Origin: an uncultured Clostridia bacterium
GTDB lineage: Bacteria; Bacillota_A; Clostridia; Christensenellales; CAG-138
DNA: 28,705 nucleotides
Direction of reading: 5' to 3'
NCBI GenBank assembly: GCA_946539625.1
Contig: CAMNHT010000003.1
Coordinates: 1-28,705, forward strand
Under the pieces are notes generated by a model, which worked only from the letters and a program-made list of their open reading frames with translations, was not told the origin of the DNA and did not search any database. Positions within the stretch are counted from its first letter, which is position 1. Every line of letters begins with the position of its first letter. This document shows positions 7,885-14,648 of this stretch, piece after piece. Both the position numbers and the translations under genes were made by a program.

Positions 7885-8145
7885 TCACCCGAGCTTTCTT
7901 CCGCCGGCTGACGTATATGCTTCGGCGGCGCGTACGCCGTTCTGAAGTTCTCTGCGGCTTTCCTGCAGGATCCTTGCGATGCGTCTGGGCACCGTTACGA
8001 CCGTGTCGGTGGGAATGCGGAAGTTGACGCCGTTCAGCGCGCCTTCCAGAAAGGATCCTACGCCTTCGGAAGGGATCCATACGGTAACGGTCGCCTCGCC
8101 GCCCGCTTTGACTTCCTTCGGATCTGTCTTTGTCTTTGTATTCAT
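7885..8145 (-). CDS. Small phage head-region protein, unknown
   Basis: An 86-residue protein with a good AAAGGAG site 6 bases before its ATG. It contains a short segment of the form 'NGVNFRIPTDTVVTVPRRIARIL', a pattern I associate with small proteins encoded just after phage coat genes; their role is generally unknown. The C-terminus is basic and helical. It follows the coat gene across a strong stem-loop and is followed five bases later by the adaptor gene. It could be a minor capsid or decoration protein, but nothing in the sequence proves this. Confidence 0.75.
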   Translation of the reverse strand: MNTKTKTDPKEVKAGGEATVTVWIPSEGVGSFLEGALNGVNFRIPTDTVVTVPRRIARILQESRRELQNGVRAAEAYTSAGGRKLG

Positions 8146-8163
8146 CGAAAACTCCTTTCAAGG

Positions 8164-8190
8164 CCGGGGGAGGCATAATCCCTCCCCCGG
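8164..8190 (-). other. Strong hairpin downstream of the coat gene
   Basis: CCGGGGGAGG (8164-8173) pairs perfectly with CCTCCCCCGG (8181-8190) over a 7-base loop, a 10-bp GC-only stem apart from one A-T pair. On the minus strand it follows the coat gene by nine bases but is not followed by a T-tract; the next gene's ribosome binding site comes directly after it. It is more likely an RNA-stabilising or partial attenuating hairpin than a full terminator, which would fit high coat-protein expression. Confidence 0.7.
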
Positions 8191-8199
8191 ATCGGTTTG

Positions 8200-9408
8200 T
8201 TATGCCGAGACCGCATGCTCAATGCGCACGATCCACAGCGGGTTCAGGACCTTCGCAGCGTACGCCGCAACCTTTGCGCCGACGGTTGCACGCTGATTCA
8301 GCGGATCTCCGCTGCCTTCGCTGCCGTGCGGTTTGATGATCGTCTCCATTGTGCCGGAACCGTCTACGTCGATGACGCCGTACGCATCTGCGCCGAACAC
8401 CAGCGTCGCGTGGACGTCGCGCTCATGATTGTTCTCGGTCGGCGCGCCGGCGTCGTCGGTATAGACCGCCGCATTCACGGTATAGGTCACGCTTTCCTCG
8501 ACTGTAATCGTGTTCGTCGAACGGTTATAGCTCACGGTCGTCAGCTCGGTATCAAGCAGATTGAAGTAGTTGCCCGGCGTCGAAAGGAACGCGATCTGTT
8601 CGGGCGTGGGCGTGGTGCGCAGCGGGATCGTGTTCGTCCCCGAAGTTGCCGCCTGACGGGTCTGATTCCAGAATTTCTGACGGTAGACCTTCGCTTCGGT
8701 CGATTCGACAAAGACGACGCCGAACAGCCTGCCGATCTCGCCGGAATAGATCTGTTCCGCATTGCTGTACTTACTTACGTCCTGCCAGAGCGCGTCGTTC
8801 TGCAGATCGTAGGTCGAGTCCGGCGAGCAGATGCAGACGTAATGCGGCCGGCGCACGGAACCGTCGATTGCGGTCGTGAACATGCGCGCCTTATTCTTCT
8901 TCAGCGTGCGGACCGCCTTGCGGATTTCGTCGACAGTCAGAACGCACTCGCCGTCGAGCTGATTGCGCTCCGTCTTGCCGCCCGCATACTGCACGTTTGT
9001 CGTCGCGCACATTGCGTCGCGCGTGACCCATTCGATTACCGTACCGAGCTGTTCGCCCAGAAGCTCCGCGGAATCCGCAAGCACCTCGTCATACGCGGTG
9101 AGATCGAGGAGATCGCTGACCTCAACGTACGCGCCGTACTGGCTGACCTCCGCCTCCACCTTGGACTGGGAGAGCGACTGCCCTTCCGGCGTGACGCCTT
9201 CCACAAGCGTCAGCGCGTCGACGTCGGGCGTAAAGAGATTGTACTTGCGGAACTCCACGCGCTTTCCGCCGTGGCGCGGAATGCTGCGCTTCTGTCCGAA
9301 GCTTGCGTGAATGAGACGCGTCTTTGCGGTCTCCAGAAGCTTCTTGTCATAGAACTGCTTGTTGAAATATGCACCGGTTGCGGTGTTGATTGTGGTGTTG
9401 ATTGCCAT
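8200..9408 (-). CDS. N4-gp56 family major capsid protein
   Basis: A 402-residue protein with an ideal AAGGAGG ribosome binding site 5 bases before ATG 9406-9408. The hallmarks of the N4-gp56 coat family are clear: an N-terminal NKQFYDKKLLETAKTRL helix, then GKRVEFRKYN, LTLVEGVTPEGQSLSQSKVE, the YVEVSDLLDLTAYDEVL segment and LLGEQLGTVIEWVTRDAMCA. The C-terminus LNPLWIVRIEHA is typical as well. Length is near that of the N4 coat protein (about 400). The protein should form the icosahedral shell with the HK97-type fold. It lies directly after the probable scaffold gene. All conserved segments are intact, with no sign of decay. Confidence 0.93.
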   Translation of the reverse strand: MAINTTINTATGAYFNKQFYDKKLLETAKTRLIHASFGQKRSIPRHGGKRVEFRKYNLFTPDVDALTLVEGVTPEGQSLSQSKVEAEVSQYGAYVEVSDLLDLTAYDEVLADSAELLGEQLGTVIEWVTRDAMCATTNVQYAGGKTERNQLDGECVLTVDEIRKAVRTLKKNKARMFTTAIDGSVRRPHYVCICSPDSTYDLQNDALWQDVSKYSNAEQIYSGEIGRLFGVVFVESTEAKVYRQKFWNQTRQAATSGTNTIPLRTTPTPEQIAFLSTPGNYFNLLDTELTTVSYNRSTNTITVEESVTYTVNAAVYTDDAGAPTENNHERDVHATLVFGADAYGVIDVDGSGTMETIIKPHGSEGSGDPLNQRATVGAKVAAYAAKVLNPLWIVRIEHAVSA

Positions 9409-9420
9409 AGCTTCCTCCTT

Positions 9421-9843
9421 TTAGATCTGAACTCGTTTGCCGTTGTGTGCGGCGTTTCTGTACTGTTTTTCAAGCGCCGAGAATGCTTCCTTCGACATGG
9501 ACATGTAGTCCGGCGCGGGCGCTGCCGCGCGGTCGGTACGCTGGGACTTCGGAAGCGCGCTGCGGCTTCTTGCCTGCTCGCTCATGCGGGTCCTGACACT
9601 GGTCTCCGCTTCCTCGGCGCGCTTTTCCGCGGCATAGATGCGGACCGCCGCCTTCGGTTCGAATTCCTGCAAAAGCTCCGCAAACGCACGATCGTGCACG
9701 GCTTCCGAAAGGTCGAATCCCTCGGGCAGCTCGCCGTTGCTTTCCATTTCAACCAAAGCGTTTGCCGCCTCGATAAACGGATTCTCCGCTTCGTTCTCCG
9801 CCGGTTCCGTCACGGCGGGCGTCTCTTTCTTTTTGAAGATCAT
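9421..9843 (-). CDS. Probable capsid scaffolding protein
   Basis: A 140-residue very acidic and helical protein: Lys-rich start (MIFKKKE), then a Glu-rich region, a helical middle (VRIYAAEKRAEEAETSVRTR), an Ala/Arg/Pro linker and a basic C-terminus (SKEAFSALEKQYRNAAHNGK). This composition and the place between portal and coat genes are typical of phage scaffolding proteins, which bind coat protein through a basic C-terminal helix-turn-helix and are removed before packaging. There is no motif that proves this. The start codon overlaps the portal stop codon (ATGA) and has a GGAGGT site 6 bases upstream. Shorter than P22 gp8 (303 residues). Confidence 0.65.
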   Translation of the reverse strand: MIFKKKETPAVTEPAENEAENPFIEAANALVEMESNGELPEGFDLSEAVHDRAFAELLQEFEPKAAVRIYAAEKRAEEAETSVRTRMSEQARSRSALPKSQRTDRAAAPAPDYMSMSKEAFSALEKQYRNAAHNGKRVQI

Positions 9844-11453
9844 AAATTACCTCCGAATCGTTTCTTTTTCATTCGCTCGGGAAACAGCGGTTCTTCCTCC
9901 GCCGCCTCCCTGATGTGTTTCAGAACCTGTTCCTTGCCCTCAAAGGTCATCAGCGAGATCGCCTGCTCCTTCGTGACCGCGCCCATGGAGAGAAGATTCA
10001 TCATCAGCTCATTCTGTGCCGCGCTTGCGAAGCGGTTGCGTTTCACTGCCTTGATCGAGATCAGAAACTCGACCGGCAGCACCGCTCCGCCCGGCGCGTT
10101 TTTCAAAAGCACCTCACTGTCGAACAGCACCTCTCTGGGCTCGCCGTCGACGGTGATCGTCACCGGACGCAAAAAGCAATTGAACTCACGTTCCGTTTCG
10201 ATCTCAAGCCGCACCGCTTCGCGGAACGCCTCATGCAGCTGATCGGAAGCCTGACGCGCACGCTTCGTACTCATCTCCTGCAGCGCTTCGATCGCGCGGG
10301 CCGCGGTCACGCCGCCCGGCGCAGATCCGCGGGAGGAATCGTTCGCGCCGCTCTCCTCCTTGATGTCCTCGCGGATGGCGCGAATATACGAGAGCAGGTA
10401 GTCCGGCAGCGGTGCGGTGGACATCCATGTGACGCCGTTCAAGCTTTCGCCGGTGTGCACGTCCTTGGACCAGTCTTTTAGGTCGTCCGGATCGAAGCCG
10501 GACGCGTCGGTCACAAGCAGCTTATTGCGCGACGCTAAAAACGCGTTTTTCAGCACAAGCTGGTCAAGCTTGTCCGCGTAGAGCTGCTGCGTGCCGAACA
10601 GATCGACGATGCCGAAGCCCAGAGCGCTTCCCTTTCGCGGGTAGAGCGTCGTCAGCACGAACGGATACCTGCCATGCGCAAAATAGCCCTCGGGCTTCAC
10701 GTCGCGGCTGTCCGCGAGCACGACGCCGCTGCATAGAAGCGCCATGTGCACGCGATACGCATCCTCATCCGCGTCGTATTCACGCCGCCAGTATTCGATG
10801 AGGAGCACCGCGTTTTTCGGGTCAGGCGAAAGGATCTCATCGGTAACCAGCTCCGCCGTGTCGATCGGGCGGGATTCGATCAAGGGATACAGGTCGGGAT
10901 AGTGTGTTTCGATCCACGCCTTCGGACGCAGCGCGAGCTTGAACACGGCACGCCCGTCCTGAAGATCGGTCGCCAGCGGGTCGATGAGGATGCTGCGCAC
11001 ATCGACATGACGGATGAACGCCCCGCCTAATCCCCCGTTTTCGGCGCTGTCATAGCCGACCTCCTGCACGCAGTAGCCGCTGACCAGAAGGTCGTGAATC
11101 ATGCGGCGGTACTCGACCGGATACGCGCTCGCATCATGGTTTCTTCGGATGACCGCGTCGATGACCTGCGCAGCGTAGGCGTCCGCCGCGCTTTCGGGTG
11201 TGATGACCGCCTCCGGCGTCTGATCCGCCAGATCGGCGGACACATTCTCGATCGTGGACTGCAAAATCGGCGTGACCGGGCGCGGCTCGTTCGGATCGGT
11301 CACGGGCACGTCGTACCAATGCTCCCCGCGATACATCCGCTCATTGTGCTCCTGCCGCCGCCACTCGTTCGCGTATGCGTTGCGGAATTCGTTGAACAGC
11401 GCAGTCGCTTCTTCGGCTAACCGCCGTTTGGTTTCGGATTGTCTTGGTTTCAT
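9840..11453 (-). CDS. Phage portal protein (P22-type)
   Basis: A 537-residue portal protein with AAGGAG placed 6 bases before ATG 11451-11453. Recognisable segments include NEWRRQEHNERMYRGEHW near the N-terminus, PILQSTIENVSADLADQTPE, the VSGYCVQEVGYD stretch, RYPFVLTTLYPRKGSALGFG and the late GGVTAARAIEALQEMSTKRA helix, which corresponds to the channel-lining region. Portals form the dodecameric ring at one vertex through which the terminase pumps DNA. It is shorter than P22 gp1 (725 residues), mainly lacking a long C-terminal barrel. It is separated from the large terminase gene by a 358-bp non-coding repeat, which is unusual because phage terminase and portal genes are normally adjacent. 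Confidence 0.88.
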   Translation of the reverse strand: MKPRQSETKRRLAEEATALFNEFRNAYANEWRRQEHNERMYRGEHWYDVPVTDPNEPRPVTPILQSTIENVSADLADQTPEAVITPESAADAYAAQVIDAVIRRNHDASAYPVEYRRMIHDLLVSGYCVQEVGYDSAENGGLGGAFIRHVDVRSILIDPLATDLQDGRAVFKLALRPKAWIETHYPDLYPLIESRPIDTAELVTDEILSPDPKNAVLLIEYWRREYDADEDAYRVHMALLCSGVVLADSRDVKPEGYFAHGRYPFVLTTLYPRKGSALGFGIVDLFGTQQLYADKLDQLVLKNAFLASRNKLLVTDASGFDPDDLKDWSKDVHTGESLNGVTWMSTAPLPDYLLSYIRAIREDIKEESGANDSSRGSAPGGVTAARAIEALQEMSTKRARQASDQLHEAFREAVRLEIETEREFNCFLRPVTITVDGEPREVLFDSEVLLKNAPGGAVLPVEFLISIKAVKRNRFASAAQNELMMNLLSMGAVTKEQAISLMTFEGKEQVLKHIREAAEEEPLFPERMKKKRFGGNL

Positions 11454-11480
11454 TTGGACTCCTTTTTCATTTTCATTTTT

Positions 11481-11811
11481 TCATGCGCCGGAGGCGCAAT
11501 GCATGTCCGAAGGCATGGTACGCGGCAGACAACGCAGACAATCCCTCCGTCTTTGCCTGACGGCAGATCCACCTTCCTTTACACAAGGGAAGCAAAGTCG
11601 CGCGATCTACCTCTGTAACGAAGTGGATTCACGTCCCGCAGGGACAATTCATGCGGCGCTGCCGCAATTCATCCATCCGCAAAAGCTTACGCTTTTCAGC
11701 GTGCCCACCTCATCCGCCTCGCTCACGCTTCGGCACCTTCCCCTCAAAGGGGAAGGCTTGTTTCAAGGCTTCTCCTTGAGGAGAAGCTTCGCCGCAGGCG
11801 GTGATGAGGTG
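11481..11811. repeat. Hairpin-rich non-coding repeat element between terminase and portal
   Basis: No coding sequence is seen here. The stretch is a chain of short perfect hairpins: GCGCC/GGCGC (11485-11497), GTCCC/GGGAC (11633-11645), TGCGGC/GCCGCA (11652-11666), AAAAGC/GCTTTT (11681-11696), CCTTCCCC/GGGGAAGG (11736-11756) and GCTTCTCC/GGAGAAGC (11768-11787). The last third is bounded by an imperfect terminal inverted repeat, CACCTCATC-CGCCT (11706-11719) and AGGCGG-TGATGAGGTG (11796-11811). From memory this resembles a dispersed intergenic repeat seen widely in gut Clostridia; that recollection needs a genome search. It ends on the base next to the terminase stop codon, suggesting insertion into a formerly continuous head operon. 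Confidence 0.7.
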
Positions 11812-13143
11812 TCACAGTCCGCGAAAGCCCGGGTTCCCCACCGGCGCGCTCGCAAGCGGATCGTACCGGTACGGCTTCTTGCGTTTTTCCTCCGGTGCGG
11901 GACGCGGACGGCTCATCAGCCCGTAGCGCAGCGCTTCCGGCGCGTGATCCTCGCAGTTCTCCGCAACGTCCTCGCAGTCGTGTGCGTCGAAGGTCAGCGT
12001 CGGCAGCGTGCGAATGAGGTTTTTGCAGATCTCGAAGATCAACAGCTCCGGCGTGCCGTCGTCCCGCTTTGCAAGCGCTTCGCGAACGCGCTGCCAGCCC
12101 GGGACGCGGGCGTTGTCCGCAGGGAGCAGCGGCACGCCGTTATGACCGAACACCTCCGCAATGCTCTCCCCCTCCGCGCCTTTCAGTCCGCGCTGCTGCC
12201 AGGCGTCGGGCGACGCGACGGTGTAAGCGATGCGTTCGCCCTCGGAGAGCGTCTTGATCCGCTTTGCGATCTCGCTCGAAAGTGTCTTCCTTAGATACAG
12301 CTCCCGGTATACGTAGAGCCTTCCCTCCGGCGCGACGGCAAACCACAGCACGCAGCACGGGTCGTTATAGCCCCAGTCCATTGCGCGAAAGCGCTTCCAC
12401 TCCATCGGGAGCCTCGTTGGGCTGACGACGTGTACGCTGCGGTCGAACTCCTGAAAGAACTGTCCTTCGAGGACGTCCCAGTTGCCGAAAAGATATGCCT
12501 TCCTTAAATGCTCCGGCAGGTTTTCGAGCGTTTCGAGATACTGCGGATTCGTCCGGAGAAGCACCGGGTTATCGGTGACCCGCGCCGGGATGAAGACGTA
12601 ATCCGCCGCCTTCTCGCTGTTGCGGTAATTGCGGTCAATAAACAGCCGCTTGACCCACGCGTGCCCCACGCCTCCGGGATTGCAGGTGTAGTACATGCGA
12701 GGTGAAAAGTCGGTGCGCACCGAGCGGTTGCAGGTCGTTAAAAACTGCATCTGCGTCTCGGTAAAGTGCGTCGCCTCCTCAAGCCCGATCACGTCGTACT
12801 CCTGGCCCTGATACTGGAACACGTCCGCTTCGCGGTCGCAATAGCCGAGCTTGATCCGGCTGCCGTTCGGGAACAGAAACGCACGCTGCGTCGCCTGATA
12901 GGTGACTGCGCCGTTTAGCTCCTTTTGCAGCGGCAGCACGTGGTTCTCGTTGAGCTCCGGCAGCGTCCGGCGCAAAAGCAGGAGATTGAGCCCCGCATAA
13001 CGAAAGGCAAGAAGCACGAACTTCCGGCGCATCGCCCACGACTTGCCGCCGCCGCGCGCCCCGCCGTAGGCAACGTGCCGCGCATCTGCAAGGAAGAACT
13101 GTTCCTGTTTCGGGTTCGGCGTACCCGGAAGATGCAGGATCAT
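11812..13143 (-). CDS. Phage terminase large subunit
   Basis: A 443-residue packaging motor, starting at ATG 13141-13143 with AGGGAGGT 7 bases upstream. The ATPase half has Walker A GGARGGGKS (residues 27-35) and Walker B YDVIGLEE (116-123, catalytic E123), followed by the coupling segment TCNPGGVGH. The nuclease half has the RNase H-type acidic residues in MDWGYNDP (near 250), SPDAW, and the C-terminal DHAPEALRYGL. All catalytic residues expected of an active headful-packaging terminase are present. The start overlaps the small terminase stop (ATGA). The C-terminus ends exactly where a hairpin-rich repeat begins, so the last residues may have been altered by that insertion, although the known domains are complete. 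Confidence 0.93.
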   Translation of the reverse strand: MILHLPGTPNPKQEQFFLADARHVAYGGARGGGKSWAMRRKFVLLAFRYAGLNLLLLRRTLPELNENHVLPLQKELNGAVTYQATQRAFLFPNGSRIKLGYCDREADVFQYQGQEYDVIGLEEATHFTETQMQFLTTCNRSVRTDFSPRMYYTCNPGGVGHAWVKRLFIDRNYRNSEKAADYVFIPARVTDNPVLLRTNPQYLETLENLPEHLRKAYLFGNWDVLEGQFFQEFDRSVHVVSPTRLPMEWKRFRAMDWGYNDPCCVLWFAVAPEGRLYVYRELYLRKTLSSEIAKRIKTLSEGERIAYTVASPDAWQQRGLKGAEGESIAEVFGHNGVPLLPADNARVPGWQRVREALAKRDDGTPELLIFEICKNLIRTLPTLTFDAHDCEDVAENCEDHAPEALRYGLMSRPRPAPEEKRKKPYRYDPLASAPVGNPGFRGL

Positions 13144-13532
13144 TTCGAATACCTCCCTGCCGCGTCGTCCAGAACGATTTCGAGCTTCCCGTCGCCCTGT
13201 GCCGCCATCCCGGAAAGCCCCATCCCTTTCAGCGCTTCCAGCGCCGACTGGTAATTGAGCTCGCCGAGCAGCGCCCGCTCGAGCGTGTAGGCGGCGATTC
13301 TCAGAACTGCGTCGCGAAGGATCTCCTCCTCTTTGGAGCAGCGTCCGGTGTGAAACGCCGAAAGCACTTCCTCCGGCGTCAGCCGCACCGCCCTCGCAAG
13401 GCCGAACAGGGTGTAGGGGGTCTGTCTCTCTTCCACGCCCCCGTTTTTCAGCTCGCGACGCTCGCGCGTTGCGTCGCAGGCCGCAAAATACGCCCCGATC
13501 GCGCTGTTCATTCGTTCCGTTCGCTTGTTCAT
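13140..13532 (-). CDS. Phage terminase small subunit
   Basis: A 130-residue protein starting at ATG 13530-13532, with AGGGAGG close upstream. The middle contains a helix-turn-helix-like segment (YTLFGLARAVRLTPEEVLSAF), followed by long helices (EEILRDAVLRIAAYTLERAL) of the kind that make the oligomerisation core of small terminases. In phages this subunit recognises the packaging site and regulates the large subunit. It overlaps the large terminase gene by four bases. It is the first gene of the head cassette and has its own promoter region with a dyad (13561-13606). Upstream residues in the same frame lack coding character. Confidence 0.8.
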   Translation of the reverse strand: MNKRTERMNSAIGAYFAACDATRERRELKNGGVEERQTPYTLFGLARAVRLTPEEVLSAFHTGRCSKEEEILRDAVLRIAAYTLERALLGELNYQSALEALKGMGLSGMAAQGDGKLEIVLDDAAGRYSK

Positions 13533-13560
13533 GTGTGCCTCCCTGCCTTTCGTTGACAGA

Positions 13561-13606
13561 AGCATAGCACAAAAACTTCGGACAGTTTTCCCGGAATTTT
13601 GTCCGA
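13561..13606 (-). promoter_or_regulatory. Promoter and dyad operator of the phage head operon
   Basis: On the minus strand an extended -10, TGC-TATGCT (-10 hexamer at 13566-13561), lies about 28 bp before the small terminase start. No consensus -35 is present. Instead a large inverted repeat covers the -25 to -53 zone: TCGGACA (13578-13584) and TGTCCGA (13600-13606), with an inner TTCC/GGAA pair. The arrangement looks like a regulated promoter. Confidence 0.5.
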
Positions 13607-13798
13607 TTTCAAAGCGACCGAATGCCCGGGTTCTTGGCGCTTTTCGGTTGGTTCCGCCTGTTCGAAAAAGCATGGACAAGCGCTTGTTTATGACCGGAGT
13701 GTTGTCAAAAATGTTGTCGGAATCTGTGCGGCCGGATACACAGATCCTCCTCGGAAACGATTGCCGACGGTCGTTTTGTGAAGGATGTTTTCCGTTTA
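13607..13798. other. Non-coding stretch upstream of the head operon
   Basis: No gene is supported here on either strand. It holds a perfect 12-bp palindrome ACAAGCGCTTGT at 13676-13687 and a direct repeat TGTTGTC with a 12-bp period at about 13700-13718. No integrase, repressor or attachment-site remnant could be recognised. Confidence 0.5.
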
Positions 13799-13831
13799 CA
13801 AAAAAATCGCAAGCCATGTGCAGCTTGCGAT
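13799..13831 (-). terminator. Intrinsic terminator after the dipeptidase gene
   Basis: ATCGCAAGC (13806-13814) pairs with GCTTGCGAT (13823-13831). Read on the minus strand the stem is followed by seven T. It ends the dipeptidase/phosphatase transcript about 145 bp after the stop codon and insulates the phage operon downstream. Confidence 0.8.
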
Positions 13832-13975
13832 AACAGGTTCAATCCCGATTCCTATTCTGTTTTCATCAAAATGCCGGACAGCCGATCTGCAAAGGGAAAC
13901 AACCCAACCTGAAACTATAAAAACCGCCGTGTTTCAGAAGCGATCGGCACTGCAGAATCCTGTTCCGATCCTTGA

Positions 13976-14626
13976 TTATTTTCTTAAGCAGGCGGCGGAA
14001 ACCGGGAAGATAAAATATGTATCCGGGTACGGCTCGTCTTTCAAAACAAAGTGCCACCATTCGCAATCGAGCGGCAGAAATCCGTTGCGCACCATTGCTT
14101 TCTGCAGCATCATGCGGTTTTCAAATTGTTCATCGGTGACGCCTCGAAAACCGGGATGCGATACCTCGCTGAACAGATCGAAGGGACTTCCCATGTCGAC
14201 CTCCCTGCCGGTTTTCATGTCAAGCAGCGTCAGATCAATCGCGCTGCCGCGGCTGTGGCTCGATTGCTTTGCAATGTAGCCTTTCTTGAAAAGCTCCTGC
14301 TTCTCGAGATCCGGATAAAAGTACGGCTTCATACGGATATCCGTGTCCTCGATCCCCCAAAGAATGAATTGTCTGACCGCCGAGACCGGCCGATAGGCGT
14401 CAAACACCTTCAGCCGATAGCCCTGCACAAACATCTCATTGCTGACGGATTTCAGCGCTCTTGCCGCTTCGACCGTCAGCAGCGCGATCGGCTCCTCATA
14501 CCCGTCGATCCTTTCGCCGATGAAATTATAGGTGGAATGATACCGGATCTCCTGTATGACATGCGGAACAAACTCAGACAGTACAACAAACCCGGATGTA
14601 TCGGTGGGCAGTGCGGTTCTTCCCAT
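13976..14626 (-). CDS. ddpX: D-alanyl-D-alanine dipeptidase, VanX/DdpX family
   Basis: A 216-residue cytoplasmic zinc dipeptidase. Zinc ligands H124, D131 (SSHSRGSAID) and H192 (EWWHF), catalytic E189 and the transition-state Arg R79 (DAYRP) are all present. Each is offset by exactly eight residues from the corresponding VanX residues (R71, H116, D123, E181, H184), so the active site is complete and ungapped. The family hydrolyses D-Ala-D-Ala, either to lower the normal wall precursor (VanX) or to recycle and use the dipeptide as a nutrient (DdpX). No vanH or vanA-type ligase genes are nearby, so vancomycin resistance is not suggested; turnover is more likely. There is no signal peptide. It has AGGAGGG upstream and lies 22 bp after the phosphatase gene, in the same operon. 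Confidence 0.9.
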   Translation of the reverse strand: MGRTALPTDTSGFVVLSEFVPHVIQEIRYHSTYNFIGERIDGYEEPIALLTVEAARALKSVSNEMFVQGYRLKVFDAYRPVSAVRQFILWGIEDTDIRMKPYFYPDLEKQELFKKGYIAKQSSHSRGSAIDLTLLDMKTGREVDMGSPFDLFSEVSHPGFRGVTDEQFENRMMLQKAMVRNGFLPLDCEWWHFVLKDEPYPDTYFIFPVSAACLRK

Positions 14627-14648
14627 AAAACCCTCCTACGCTTCCGCG

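Noticed and set aside
8197..10242. Very long open frame on the plus strand across the coat, scaffold and portal genes (681 codons)
   Set aside because: It is the antisense of strongly supported phage genes. Its sequence is rich in Arg, His and Ala without any family signature; high third-position GC in the real genes creates such shadows.
4758..13560. Possible attachment-site repeats flanking the phage cassette
   Set aside because: Only short matches such as CCTTTCGT were found at the two ends; no direct repeat of a believable length and no tRNA gene is near.
13785..14279. Plus-strand frame of 164 codons over the dipeptidase end and its terminator
   Set aside because: It crosses a good minus-strand terminator and is antisense to a gene with a complete VanX active site.
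13976..14626. Vancomycin resistance cluster
   Set aside because: Only the VanX-type dipeptidase is present; no VanA/VanB ligase, VanH dehydrogenase or VanRS genes lie in the window.
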